Origin: Salinibacterium amurskyense
Lineage (GTDB): Bacteria > Actinomycetota > Actinomycetes > Actinomycetales > Microbacteriaceae
Length of the DNA stretch: 64,000 nt
Assembly: GCF_002797685.1 (NCBI RefSeq)
Contig: NZ_PGFH01000002.1
Span: 62,001 to 126,000 of the forward strand
Direction: 5' to 3'
Part shown: piece after piece, positions 23,634 through 32,488 of the stretch
Layout: the number at the start of each line of letters is the position of its first letter
How positions within the stretch are numbered: position 1 is the first letter of the stretch
Program-made: the position numbers and the translations under genes
The notes under the pieces: generated by a model
Databases searched by the model: none
Seen by the model: only the letters and a program-made list of their open reading frames with translations
What the model was told of the DNA's origin: nothing

Positions 23634-24650
23634 CTACTCCGGAGGCCGACTCGTGCTCGAACGTACGATGAGTTCGTAGTCGATCGGGGAGTTCTCGGGA
23701 ATCTCCGGGTGCTTGCCCGGCACGAGAAGGCTCATCAGTATGTCGACCGCGTGCTCGCCCTGCGCTTGCGGGGACTGCGAAACCGTCGTGAGCCCGAAAA
23801 ACTCGGAAAGTTCGTGGCCGTCGATACCCATGATCGAGATGTCGCGGGGTACGACGAGACCGAGATCTCGGGCAGCCAGGATGCAGCCGATAGCCATCTC
23901 GTCGGAGGACGCAAAGATGGCGGTCGGGCGGTGCAAAGGATTGCCGAGAAGCTGCTTGGCAGCGTGGTACCCACCCTGAATGGTGAAGTCGGCCGTAGCG
24001 AAATACTCGGGTCGAGGCTCGATACCGGCTTCGCGCAAAGCCGCTTCGTAACCGCGGCGACGATTCGTCGGGATGTGAAATTCAAGGTCGAAGTCTTCTG
24101 AACCACCGATGTGGGCGATCTTGGTGTGACCAAGGGCCAGTAAGTGGGCGGTGGCGAGGCTCGATACCGCGTCGTCATCCAGCGTGAGGGTTCGCACGCC
24201 ATCAATTGGTCCACCGACACCGACGGCGGGCCTGTCGAGGGCATGCAGCCGCTCGACCTCGCCGGGGGAGAGCTTCAGCGACACCGTGATGATGCCGTCG
24301 ATGCGCTTGCGCTGCAAGAACTCGTCGAACACTGTTTCGCGCTCGGCAACGCTGCCCGAGAGGTTGTAGAGAGTCACGTCATAGCCGTGGCGCATCAGGG
24401 CCTGCTGGGCGCCTTCAACAACCGAGGTGAAGAACCAGCGTGTGAGATACGGCACCATGAGGCCGACATTTTTCGTGCGCCCGGATGCCAGACTCGACGC
24501 ACTCGACGAGACAACGTAATCGAGTGCCGCCGCGGCTTCGGCGACCTTGAGACGGGATGCCGCTGAGACCGGACCATTTCCGCTGAGCGCTCGCGACACC
24601 GTCGCCGTGGAGACTCCCGCGCGCTGGGCAACGTCTTCGATGCTTGCCAT
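23634..24650 (-). CDS. LacI-family repressor of the alpha-glucoside genes
   Basis: This 338-residue regulator begins MASIEDVAQRAGVSTATVSR, the LacI headpiece with its helix-turn-helix and hinge (about residues 1-57). A periplasmic-binding-like core follows (NVGLMVPYLTRWFFTSVVEG, IFASSDEMAIGCI). GGAGGG precedes the ATG. It lies 110 bases downstream of the GH13 gene and on the same strand, so it is probably in that transcript and self-regulated. Likely sites are the two TGGAAGCGCTT elements at 26463-26476 and 26561-26574, with a maltose-type sugar as inducer. Confidence 0.9.
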   Translation of the reverse strand: MASIEDVAQRAGVSTATVSRALSGNGPVSAASRLKVAEAAAALDYVVSSSASSLASGRTKNVGLMVPYLTRWFFTSVVEGAQQALMRHGYDVTLYNLSGSVAERETVFDEFLQRKRIDGIITVSLKLSPGEVERLHALDRPAVGVGGPIDGVRTLTLDDDAVSSLATAHLLALGHTKIAHIGGSEDFDLEFHIPTNRRRGYEAALREAGIEPRPEYFATADFTIQGGYHAAKQLLGNPLHRPTAIFASSDEMAIGCILAARDLGLVVPRDISIMGIDGHELSEFFGLTTVSQSPQAQGEHAVDILMSLLVPGKHPEIPENSPIDYELIVRSSTSRPPE

Positions 24651-24760
24651 CAGTTGCCCTCCATTGGATGCGAACGAGATCGGATGCCGCTCAGAGCGGT
24701 CTCGCCGCTGCTGATTCTAGCGACCGGCATCCAGTCCCGGCTATTCGGTGCTCTACTGGT

Positions 24761-26431
24761 TCAGGCCCGAAGCCACACGGTGGTGTCGGCGGGTAGCTCG
24801 GAATCGGTGAGGGGACCGCTTGCCAGCAGCACGTCACCGGCGGGCAGCGGCACTGCGGTATCGCCCGTATTGGCGTAGACGGCGACATCGCCGCTGCGGA
24901 AAGCGAGTACTGTTTCGGAGCCAGATTCGAGCCATTCGAGCTCACCGCTGGCCAGCTCGTGAGCGCGGCGAAGGGCGAGAGCGTGACGGTACATCGAGAG
25001 CGTAGAGGTGTCGTCGTGGCGTTGAACATCGCGGGCGAGAGTTGCCCATTCGGCGGGTTGCGGCAACCACGCGGCATCCGAGGGTCCGAAACCGTACGAG
25101 GGCGAAGCAGCCTCCCAGGGAATCGGCACGCGGCACCCGTCGCGACCGTACCGTTCACCGTTGGTGCGGAACCAGGTGGGGTCTTGGCGGGCCTCGTCGG
25201 GGAGGTCGATAACCTCGGGCAGCCCGAGTTCCTCTCCCTGGTAGATATACGCGCTGCCCGGAAGGGCAAGCATGAGCGCGCTCGCGGCACGAGCACGGCG
25301 AAGGCCGAGTTCAGGAATCGGCAGCCCGGCCGAGCGAGGCCCGATGCCGTGACCCTGCGGGTTTTCGGCGGTCAGCGCGAGACGCGACGCATGGCGCACA
25401 ACATCGTGGTTAGAGAGAACCCACGTGCTGGGGGCTTCGACCGCGGAGAACGCGCTAATCGACGCGTCGATCACGGAGCGCAGCGGGCCGGCAGCCCACG
25501 GGGTCTCGAGGTAAGGGAAGTTGAAGGCCTGGTGCATTTCGTCGGGGCGCACCCACTTGGCCATGTCGGTGAGCGGGTCGACCCACGCTTCAGCGGCAAG
25601 GATGCGCTCACCCTCGTAGCTATTGAGAATCTCGCGCCACTCACGGTAAATCTCGTGAACGCCGTCTTGTGCCCAGAAGGGCGCGCGGGCTGCGGCGATC
25701 TCGGCATCCGTCGTGCCGGCGCCGCCCATGCTGCCGCCCGCGAGCGGGGCAGTCCAGTCGGGAAGGCCGTCAGCCTTGATCATGCCGTGGGCGACATCCA
25801 CCCGGAAACCGTCAACGCCGCGATCGAGCCAGAAGCGCAACACGTCGCCGAACTGATCGCGAACCCAGCGGTTCTCCCAGTTGAAGTCGGGCTGGGTGCT
25901 GTCGAAGAGGTGCAGGTACCACTGGCCGGGCGTGCCATCGGGGTTGGTGGTGCGGGTCCACGCGTCGCCGCCGAACACCGACTGCCAGTTGTTGGGCGGC
26001 AGCTCGCCATTTTCGCCGAGACCATCGCGGAACATGTAGCGATCGCGCTCGGGGCTGCCGGGGCCCGCAGCAAGTGCTTCTTGGAACCACGGATGCTCGC
26101 TCGAGGAGTGATTGGGCACGAGGTCAACGATCACGCGCAGTCCCAATTCGTGGGCGCGACTCGTCATCGAGTCGAAGTCGTCGAGCGTGCCGAAGAGGGG
26201 ATCAACGTCGCAGTAATCCGCGACGTCGTAGCCGGCATCCTTCTGCGGCGAGGTGTAGAACGGCGAGAGCCAGACGGCGTCGATGCCTAGTTCAGCGAGC
26301 TCCGAGAGGCGGTCGCGGATGCCGAGCAAATCGCCCATCCCGTCACAGTTCGCGTCGGCGAATGACCGCGGGTAGATCTGATAAATCACTGCGGAACGCC
26401 ACCATTCGGTGTGCGGGAGCACGGAAGTCAT
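24761..26431 (-). CDS. GH13 alpha-glucosidase (oligo-1,6-glucosidase type)
   Basis: This 556-residue cytoplasmic enzyme hydrolyses alpha-glucosides or maltodextrins. It has WWRSAVIYQIYPRSFADANC at the start, DLVPNHSS, the nucleophile region GFRVDVAHGM, the acid/base EAWVDP (ILAAEAW), and LSNHDVVRH. All three GH13 catalytic carboxylates appear present. There is no signal peptide, so it acts on imported sugar. The ATG at 26431 follows a TAGTGT box by seven bases (probably leaderless); an upstream start would cross the operator. It is divergent from malE and is followed by the LacI gene. Confidence 0.92.
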   Translation of the reverse strand: MTSVLPHTEWWRSAVIYQIYPRSFADANCDGMGDLLGIRDRLSELAELGIDAVWLSPFYTSPQKDAGYDVADYCDVDPLFGTLDDFDSMTSRAHELGLRVIVDLVPNHSSSEHPWFQEALAAGPGSPERDRYMFRDGLGENGELPPNNWQSVFGGDAWTRTTNPDGTPGQWYLHLFDSTQPDFNWENRWVRDQFGDVLRFWLDRGVDGFRVDVAHGMIKADGLPDWTAPLAGGSMGGAGTTDAEIAAARAPFWAQDGVHEIYREWREILNSYEGERILAAEAWVDPLTDMAKWVRPDEMHQAFNFPYLETPWAAGPLRSVIDASISAFSAVEAPSTWVLSNHDVVRHASRLALTAENPQGHGIGPRSAGLPIPELGLRRARAASALMLALPGSAYIYQGEELGLPEVIDLPDEARQDPTWFRTNGERYGRDGCRVPIPWEAASPSYGFGPSDAAWLPQPAEWATLARDVQRHDDTSTLSMYRHALALRRAHELASGELEWLESGSETVLAFRSGDVAVYANTGDTAVPLPAGDVLLASGPLTDSELPADTTVWLRA

Positions 26432-26438
26432 AGCCGCC

Positions 26439-26574
26439 ACACTATCGCGATTGACGTCGGAATCTAAGCGCTTCCACATTGTTCTCCCCAATTCTTCCTC
26501 CAAAACAACCGAAACTTTCGGAAGAGGTGCTTGCTGAATGCTGTCTATAAGAGGTATACATGGAAGCGCTTGCA
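26439..26574. promoter_or_regulatory. Divergent promoters with paired LacI operators
   Basis: TGGAAGCGCTT occurs on the minus strand within 26463-26476 and on the plus strand within 26561-26574, with centres 98 bases apart. For malE, TTGCTG (26531-26536) and TATACA (26555-26560) have an 18-base spacer, and the operator covers the expected start of transcription. For the GH13 gene, TAGTGT (26439-26444, minus) is the likely -10 and the other operator covers its -35 region. Repression of both by one LacI dimer pair, perhaps with looping, is plausible. Confidence 0.7.
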
Positions 26575-26610
26575 GTTTGCAATGCTTTCACTGACGAAAG
26601 GCAGCCACCA

Positions 26611-27843
26611 ATGAAGGTGACCAAGAGAGGACTGTGGGCCGTAGGCGCGCTCACCGTTACTGCATCCCTCGTTTTGACCGGATGCACAGCAGCATCCGAC
26701 ACGACCGATAGCGCCGCAGGAAACGGTGGCTCGCTCACCGTCTGGGTCGACGCCGACCGAGCAAGTGTGCTGAAAGACGCCGCGGCCGACTTCACCGCTG
26801 AAACCGGAGTCGAGGTCAAGCTCGTTCAAAAAGAGTTCGGTGACATTCGCGACCAGTTCGTCGCTCAAGTGCCCACCGGCAAGGGACCCGATATTGTGAT
26901 CGGCGCCCACGACTGGCTCGGCACGTTCGTCACTAACGGTGTCGTCGCTCCCGTTGAGCTTGGCGACAAGGCTGACGACTTCCAAGCAGTAGGCGTCACG
27001 GCGATGAGCTACGAAGGCCAGGTCTACGGCGTCCCGTACTCGATCGAGAACATTGCGCTCGTGCGCAACACCGCCCTCGCTCCCAGCACCCCCGCGACCT
27101 TCGACGAGATGGTCACGATGGGCGAAGCTGCCGGAACCGAGTACCCCTTCTTGGTCGGCCTCGACCCTGAAGCGGCCGACCCGTACCACCTCTACCCCTT
27201 CCAGACGTCGTTCGGTGCTCCCGTATTCGGCACCGATGCTGACGGAAGCTACGACGCTGAAGCGCTCGAAATCGGCAACGCTGGCGGCGACGAGTTCGCT
27301 GCCTGGCTCGCGGAACAGGGTGCAGCAGGAGTGCTCAACACGAACATCACTGGCGACCTTGCCAAAGAGAAGTTCGTCGCAGGCGAGGCACCCTTCTACC
27401 TGACCGGACCGTGGAACGTTCCCGCCGCCGTCGAAGCAGGCATCGACGTGGCGATCGACCCCATCCCCTCCGCCGGTGGAGAAGACGCTCAGCCCTTCGT
27501 AGGCGTGCAGGGCTTCTTCGTCAGCGCCAAGAGCGAGAACGCGCTCGCCGCGAACGAGTTCATCGTGAACTACATGGGCAGCGAAGAAGTGCAGACCGCA
27601 CTCTTTGAAGTCGGCGGTCGCGCACCGGCGCTCACGGCATCCTTCGAAGCGGCTAGCGCTGACCCGATCGTTGCCGGCTTCGGCACCGTCGGTGAGAACG
27701 CCGTACCCATGCCCTCGATTCCCGCCATGGGAGCCGTGTGGGAGTTCTGGGGCGTAACCGAAGCCGCCATCATCAACGGTGGTGACCCCACTTCGCTTTG
27801 GCAGAAGATGTCGGGCGACATTCAAACCGCTATCGCTGGATAG
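26611..27843 (+). CDS. Maltodextrin ABC transporter, substrate-binding lipoprotein
   Basis: This 410-residue MalE-type binding protein has a lipoprotein signal (hydrophobic core then LTGCTA with the lipidated Cys). The body is typical of the family-1 solute-binding fold: GGSLTVWVDADRASVLKDAA, GKGPDIVIGAHDWLG, YGVPYSIENIALVRNTALA, and KFVAGEAPFYLTGPWNVP. ATG 26611 is chosen because GAAAGG lies upstream and the in-frame ATG at 26560 falls in the operator. It is the first gene of the importer operon. A strong hairpin follows the stop, which would favour higher levels of this protein than of the permeases. Confidence 0.92.
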   Translation: MKVTKRGLWAVGALTVTASLVLTGCTAASDTTDSAAGNGGSLTVWVDADRASVLKDAAADFTAETGVEVKLVQKEFGDIRDQFVAQVPTGKGPDIVIGAHDWLGTFVTNGVVAPVELGDKADDFQAVGVTAMSYEGQVYGVPYSIENIALVRNTALAPSTPATFDEMVTMGEAAGTEYPFLVGLDPEAADPYHLYPFQTSFGAPVFGTDADGSYDAEALEIGNAGGDEFAAWLAEQGAAGVLNTNITGDLAKEKFVAGEAPFYLTGPWNVPAAVEAGIDVAIDPIPSAGGEDAQPFVGVQGFFVSAKSENALAANEFIVNYMGSEEVQTALFEVGGRAPALTASFEAASADPIVAGFGTVGENAVPMPSIPAMGAVWEFWGVTEAAIINGGDPTSLWQKMSGDIQTAIAG

Positions 27844-27849
27844 CGCACG

Positions 27850-27879
27850 GTGGCCGTCCGTCTGCAAGCGGGCGGCCAC
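27850..27879 (+). terminator. Intra-operon hairpin between binding-protein and permease genes
   Basis: An 11-base stem (GTGGCCGTCCG with CGGGCGGCCAC, one G-U pair) encloses an eight-base loop, followed by a pyrimidine-rich tract with scattered T-runs. It probably acts as a partial terminator or 3' stabiliser. Confidence 0.6.
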
Positions 27880-27941
27880 TTCCTTCCCCCTTTACTTTCT
27901 CGCCGTACAAGCGAACCCCACGTCTTCAACGGAGAACCCTC

Positions 27942-29555
27942 GTGACGACTTCCCCTCAGACTGACCCCGGACCCCTCCGGCAGTCAGCCCGCTCCAAACG
28001 AGCAACCAGAATTGCGGATGCCGCCTCCGGTGGCTGGAAAGTCGTCGCCGCAAAGATCCTCGGCCTCGGTGTCGTCGACGCCATCGCGATCTACGCGCTC
28101 TTTGTGCTCGTGCGCAGCGAATCGTGGCTTGTCGCCGGCCTTGTCGCCGCTGTGACGTTGCTCGTCAACTGGATCTACTTCTCCCGCGGCAAGCTGCCCG
28201 CCAAGTACCTGGCACCCGGCTTGATCTTTCTCGCGATCTTCCAGATTTTCGTGTTGCTCTACTCGGGCTACATCGCCTTTACGAACTACGGCACGGGGCA
28301 CAACTCCACCAAAGAAGATGCGGTCAACGCGCTGTTGCTCTCGTCTCAAAACCGAGTCGAGGATTCACCCAGCTACAAGCTGACGGTGCTTGAGCAGCTG
28401 GGCGAAATCTCCTTCCTCGTTACCGAACCCGATGGCAGCGTGAGCATCGGTGGCAATGAGCGCCCCCTTGAAGACGTGCGTAACGCGCAGCTTGAGGGCG
28501 GAGTCGCCGTCGGGCTCAACGGCTACACCTCGCTCGGCTTCCAAGACATCATCGCGAAGCAAACCGAGATCGCCGCCATCAGCGTGCCCCTCACCGACGA
28601 CCCCAACGACGGAATGCTGCGCACCCCAGACGGGTCGAGCGCCTTCCTCTACACCTCCTCGCTCGAGTACGACGAGGCCGCGGGCACGATGCGTGACACG
28701 AACTCCGGCACCGTCTACTCCGATATCGGCACGGGTGCCTTCACTTCGGATGCCGGCCAAGAGCTGCTGCCGGGATGGAAAATTGATGTCGGCTTCGACA
28801 ACTTCATTCGCGCATTCAGTGAGGAATCCATCCGTGGTCCGCTGATTAGCGTGACGGTGTGGACGTTCGCGTTTGCCTTCCTTTCGGTGTTCACGACCTT
28901 CGCGCTCGGGTTGTTCTTGGCGATCGTGTTCAACGACAAGCGGATGAAGAGCCGCAAGTACTACCGGATCATCATGATCTTGCCGTACGCCTTCCCGGGC
29001 TTTCTCTCGGCGCTCGTCTGGGCCGGAATGATGAACCAGGAGTTCGGCTTTATCAACACGGTGCTCTTGGGCGGGGCCGAAGTTCCCTGGCTCACGAACG
29101 AGTGGCTGGCCAAGGGCTCGGTTCTGTTCGTGAACCTGTGGCTGGGCTTCCCCTACATGTTCTTGGTGACGACGGGCGCGCTGCAGGCGATTCCCGAAGA
29201 GCTCACAGAAGCGGCGACGGTGGATGGCGCGAAGCCCTGGGCGATCTTCAGATTCGTGAAGTTGCCACTCCTGTTGGTCTCAGTCGCACCGCTGTTGATC
29301 TCGTCGTTTGCGTTCAACTTCAACAACTTCAACCTCATCTACATGCTCACCAATGGTGGGCCGCGCGATGTCTCCGCGGGGGTGAATGTTGGCGCCACGG
29401 ACATCCTGATTTCGATGGTCTACAAGGTTGCCTTCGTGGGAGCCAACCGAGATTACGGCTTGGCGAGTGCCTTCGCGATCATCATCTTCATTCTGGTGGC
29501 GGGTATCTCGATCATCAGTTTCCGTCGCACCAAATCGCTTGAGGAGTTGAACTGA
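27942..29555 (+). CDS. Maltodextrin ABC transporter permease, MalF type
   Basis: This 537-residue membrane protein has several N-terminal helices, a large outer loop (about residues 125-285, as in MalF), and a C-terminal permease domain with six helices. The coupling motif reads EELTEAATVDGAKPWAIFRFV, an EAA loop given here in two joined parts. GGAGA before GTG 27942 supports the start. The malG gene follows after one base. No ATPase gene is present, so the importer probably uses a shared MsiK-type ATPase elsewhere. Confidence 0.92.
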   Translation: MTTSPQTDPGPLRQSARSKRATRIADAASGGWKVVAAKILGLGVVDAIAIYALFVLVRSESWLVAGLVAAVTLLVNWIYFSRGKLPAKYLAPGLIFLAIFQIFVLLYSGYIAFTNYGTGHNSTKEDAVNALLLSSQNRVEDSPSYKLTVLEQLGEISFLVTEPDGSVSIGGNERPLEDVRNAQLEGGVAVGLNGYTSLGFQDIIAKQTEIAAISVPLTDDPNDGMLRTPDGSSAFLYTSSLEYDEAAGTMRDTNSGTVYSDIGTGAFTSDAGQELLPGWKIDVGFDNFIRAFSEESIRGPLISVTVWTFAFAFLSVFTTFALGLFLAIVFNDKRMKSRKYYRIIMILPYAFPGFLSALVWAGMMNQEFGFINTVLLGGAEVPWLTNEWLAKGSVLFVNLWLGFPYMFLVTTGALQAIPEELTEAATVDGAKPWAIFRFVKLPLLLVSVAPLLISSFAFNFNNFNLIYMLTNGGPRDVSAGVNVGATDILISMVYKVAFVGANRDYGLASAFAIIIFILVAGISIISFRRTKSLEELN

Positions 29556-29556
29556 G

Positions 29557-30486
29557 ATGACTACAGCAACTCAGCAGCACAATCCGGATGCCGTGATCGA
29601 CCCGGATGCCGCCGTCGTCGGTCACCCGAAGCGGCCCTTCAAGCGCTACTTCCGCGAGACCGGCTGGCGTCACCTCGTGGGTATCGCCATGTCGATCTTC
29701 GCCGCCTTCCCGCTGCTTTACGTGTTTAGCGCCTCGCTCAACCCGGGCGGCACGCTCGTGACGGCCAACTCGCTGTTCTCAAACTTCAGTTTTCAAAGTT
29801 ACGTCGATCTGTTCAACCGCCCCCAACAGCCCTACGCGGCGTGGTTCGGTAACACCCTGTTGATCGGCGGAATTTCGTCACTCGGCACTGTCTTCCTCGG
29901 CGCCCTCGCGGCATATGCGTTTTCGCGCATGCGTTTCATCGGCCGCCGCGTCGGTCTGCTCACCCTGCTGCTCGTGCAGATGTTTCCGCAACTTCTCGCG
30001 GTCGTCGCGATCTTCTTGCTGCTCTCCGGCATCTCCGAGATTTTCCCCGCGATCGGGCTCAACAGCCAGATCGGGCTCATCATGGTCTACCTCGGTGGCG
30101 CGCTCGGAGTGAATACCTACCTGATGTACGGGTTCTTCAACACGGTTCCGTCATCCATTGATGAGGCGGCGAAGATCGATGGTGCGGGTCATGCGCGCAT
30201 CTTCTTCACGATCATCCTGCGCCTCGTTGCGCCGATCTTGGCGGTCGTCGGTCTGCTCTCGTTTGTGGGAACCACGAGTGAGTTCGTGATCGCGAGCATC
30301 GTGCTGATCGACCCCGACAAGCAAACCCTCGCGGTTGGCCTTTACCAGTTCGTGTCGCAAGAGTTCTCGCGAAACTGGAGCATCTTTGCGGCCGGCGCCG
30401 TGCTCGCGGCCATCCCCGTGATGACCCTGTTTTTGTTCCTGCAGAAGTACATCGTCGGTGGTCTCACCGCAGGAAGCGTGAAGTAA
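29557..30486 (+). CDS. Maltodextrin ABC transporter permease, MalG type
   Basis: This 309-residue membrane protein pairs with the MalF-type permease. It has about six helices. The EAA loop is SSIDEAAKIDGAGHARIFFT. The C-terminal FLQKYIVGGLTAGSVK is the typical MalG ending. It starts one base after the upstream stop, and its TAA overlaps the ATG of the next gene (TAATG), so translation is likely coupled across all three genes. Confidence 0.93.
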   Translation: MTTATQQHNPDAVIDPDAAVVGHPKRPFKRYFRETGWRHLVGIAMSIFAAFPLLYVFSASLNPGGTLVTANSLFSNFSFQSYVDLFNRPQQPYAAWFGNTLLIGGISSLGTVFLGALAAYAFSRMRFIGRRVGLLTLLLVQMFPQLLAVVAIFLLLSGISEIFPAIGLNSQIGLIMVYLGGALGVNTYLMYGFFNTVPSSIDEAAKIDGAGHARIFFTIILRLVAPILAVVGLLSFVGTTSEFVIASIVLIDPDKQTLAVGLYQFVSQEFSRNWSIFAAGAVLAAIPVMTLFLFLQKYIVGGLTAGSVK

Positions 30487-32453
30487 TGGATGCCCTTCTC
30501 CCGCATCACGATGGCTCAGCGCTGCACGTCTCTACCCAGACGCCCGCGATCGGCGACACCGTCACGCTGCGCCTTCGCGTGCCGGTCGGCTACGGCCCGC
30601 TGAAGGCTGTGCGCGTGCGCGAGAATCCCGACCACGAACCGCGCTGGACGGATGCTCGCCTCACCGGAACCGCCGCCGGCTGGGACTGGTGGCAGGCCGA
30701 CATCGTGGTCGAGAATCCGCGACATGGTTATCGGTGGTTGCTCGTTCACGAGGCTGGGGCGGGGGCCTCTGAGGCAGAGGCAGCGCCCGCTGGCCGCGGC
30801 CACGCTGGCCGCACCGAGTGGCTCAACCAGAGCGGTCTGCACTCGATCGAAACGCTTGACTCCGAAGACTTTGCGCTGCTCGCCACTCCGGCTGCTCCCG
30901 AGTGGTTGGCGGAGACGGTGATGTACCAGGTGTTCCCCGATCGCTTTGCCCGGTCATCCGCCGCCAATGCTCACGCCAAGCCCGAGTGGGCGATTGCTGC
31001 GCGCTGGGACGAGCCGGTTGACCCGGTGCTACCCGGCCGCTCGAAGCAGTTCTATGGGGGAGACCTCGACGGCATCACCGAGCACCTCGATCACCTGACC
31101 TCGCTCGGTGTCACGATGTTGTATCTCACGCCGATCTTTCCGGCCCGTTCGAACCATCGCTATGACGCGTCGAGTTTCGTGGATGTCGATGAACTGTTGG
31201 GCGGGCGCGAAGCGCTGATCCGTCTGGTGGGCGAGGCTCACGCTCGCGGCCTCAAGGTCATCGGCGATCTCACGACGAATCACTCGGGCTCTGCGCATGA
31301 ATGGTTCCAGGCCGCGCTCGGTAAGCCGGACGCGCCCGAGGGCGACTTCTACTACTTCACGAACGTTGAGCACACCGAGTACGTGGGCTGGTTGGGCACG
31401 CCGAGCCTGCCGAAGTTCAACTGGAACTCGACCGAGCTGCGCCGCCGCTTCATCGAGGGCGACGATTCGGTGGTCGCGCACTGGCTGAAAGAGCCCTACA
31501 ACTTCGATGGCTGGCGCGTGGATGTCGCGAATATGACCGGCCGGATGGGCGCTGAGGATCTCAACGAGGAGGTGCGGCAGATCATCCGTCGCACCATGGA
31601 AGACGTGAACCCTGACACGGTGCTGCTGGCGGAGTCGACGAACGATGCCGCGAGCGATCTGCAGGGCGATGCCTGGCACGGGGCGATGACGTATCCCTCG
31701 TTCACGCGGCCCGTGTGGGGCTGGCTCACCGAACCCGGTGACACCTCTCACGTCACTGCGGATGGGTCGATCGACCGCGAGGCGTGGTTCTTCGGGCAGC
31801 CCATCGGCGGCATTCCGAACTACAGTGCGCGAGACTTCGCGGAGATGACGGTGCGGTTCACGGCCAGCATTCCGTGGCGCATCCGGCTCGGCAACATGAA
31901 TGCGCTCGACACCCACGACACTGCGCGGTTCCGCACCCACGCGCCCGCCGAGAACGTGCCGCTCGCCCTAGCCCTCTCGGTGACGCTGCCGGGAGTGCCC
32001 GTCGTCTTCGCGGGCGACGAGTTCGGTCTCAGCGGCGACGACGGCGAAATGTCGCGCACGCCCATCCCGTGGGGAACCGAAAGCGACGCCGCCGTTGCGC
32101 CCACGCTCGACGTTTATCGCCAGCTAATCGCACTGCGGCGCGACCTGCCCACGCTCTCGCATGGCGGCCTGCGCTGGTTGCACGTTGCGGACGACTCGCT
32201 CGTCTTCGTGCGCGAGGATGCCGTCGCCACCGTCCTGGTGGTTGTTGCACGCTCGCCGCTGACGGTGACTCTGCCAGCCAATGCTCTCGGCGTTGAGCTG
32301 GGGGCGGATGGTGCGAGCCCCGCGTTCCTCTCCGGCGAAGCGACTCTGGCATCCGCCGCCGCCGGGCTCACGCTCTCGACGGCCGCCCGCACCTGCGCTA
32401 TCTGGACTCTGCCCGGCGTCGAGCACCCCGGTATCGAGCTGCCCGGCGCCTAG
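30486..32453 (+). CDS. GH13 maltodextrin hydrolase with N-terminal beta domain
   Basis: This 655-residue protein has an N-terminal beta-sandwich region (about residues 1-130, CBM34-like) and a GH13 barrel. It resembles cyclomaltodextrinase/neopullulanase or MalZ-type enzymes. Catalytic motifs are DLTTNHSG, GWRVDVANMTGR with the nucleophile, VLLAESTNDAA with the acid/base, and LDTHDTARF. In the last, the common Asn-His-Asp reads Thr-His-Asp, keeping His and Asp. No signal peptide is seen, so it works on imported dextrins. The ATG overlaps the malG stop. Confidence 0.87.
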   Translation: MDALLPHHDGSALHVSTQTPAIGDTVTLRLRVPVGYGPLKAVRVRENPDHEPRWTDARLTGTAAGWDWWQADIVVENPRHGYRWLLVHEAGAGASEAEAAPAGRGHAGRTEWLNQSGLHSIETLDSEDFALLATPAAPEWLAETVMYQVFPDRFARSSAANAHAKPEWAIAARWDEPVDPVLPGRSKQFYGGDLDGITEHLDHLTSLGVTMLYLTPIFPARSNHRYDASSFVDVDELLGGREALIRLVGEAHARGLKVIGDLTTNHSGSAHEWFQAALGKPDAPEGDFYYFTNVEHTEYVGWLGTPSLPKFNWNSTELRRRFIEGDDSVVAHWLKEPYNFDGWRVDVANMTGRMGAEDLNEEVRQIIRRTMEDVNPDTVLLAESTNDAASDLQGDAWHGAMTYPSFTRPVWGWLTEPGDTSHVTADGSIDREAWFFGQPIGGIPNYSARDFAEMTVRFTASIPWRIRLGNMNALDTHDTARFRTHAPAENVPLALALSVTLPGVPVVFAGDEFGLSGDDGEMSRTPIPWGTESDAAVAPTLDVYRQLIALRRDLPTLSHGGLRWLHVADDSLVFVREDAVATVLVVVARSPLTVTLPANALGVELGADGASPAFLSGEATLASAAAGLTLSTAARTCAIWTLPGVEHPGIELPGA

Positions 32454-32488
32454 CGGGGCGAAAGCGGGAAGCGCTCTGAAATTAGTCG

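Noticed and set aside
24959-26290. Long open frames antisense to real genes, for example plus-strand 24959-26290, minus-strand 26545-27879, 39481-40884 and 2626-3978
   Set aside because: They mirror GC-rich codon bias of the true genes, contain no recognisable domain, and lack ribosome binding sites. The sense frames encode well-known families.
26560-26610. ATG at 26560 as start of the maltodextrin-binding protein
   Set aside because: It lies inside the LacI operator at the expected start of transcription and would put 17 extra residues before a normal lipoprotein signal.
32467-32475. Third LacI-like site GGAAGCGCT after the GH13 gene
   Set aside because: Only nine bases match, the palindrome is broken, and it lies at the 3' end of the operon with no promoter.
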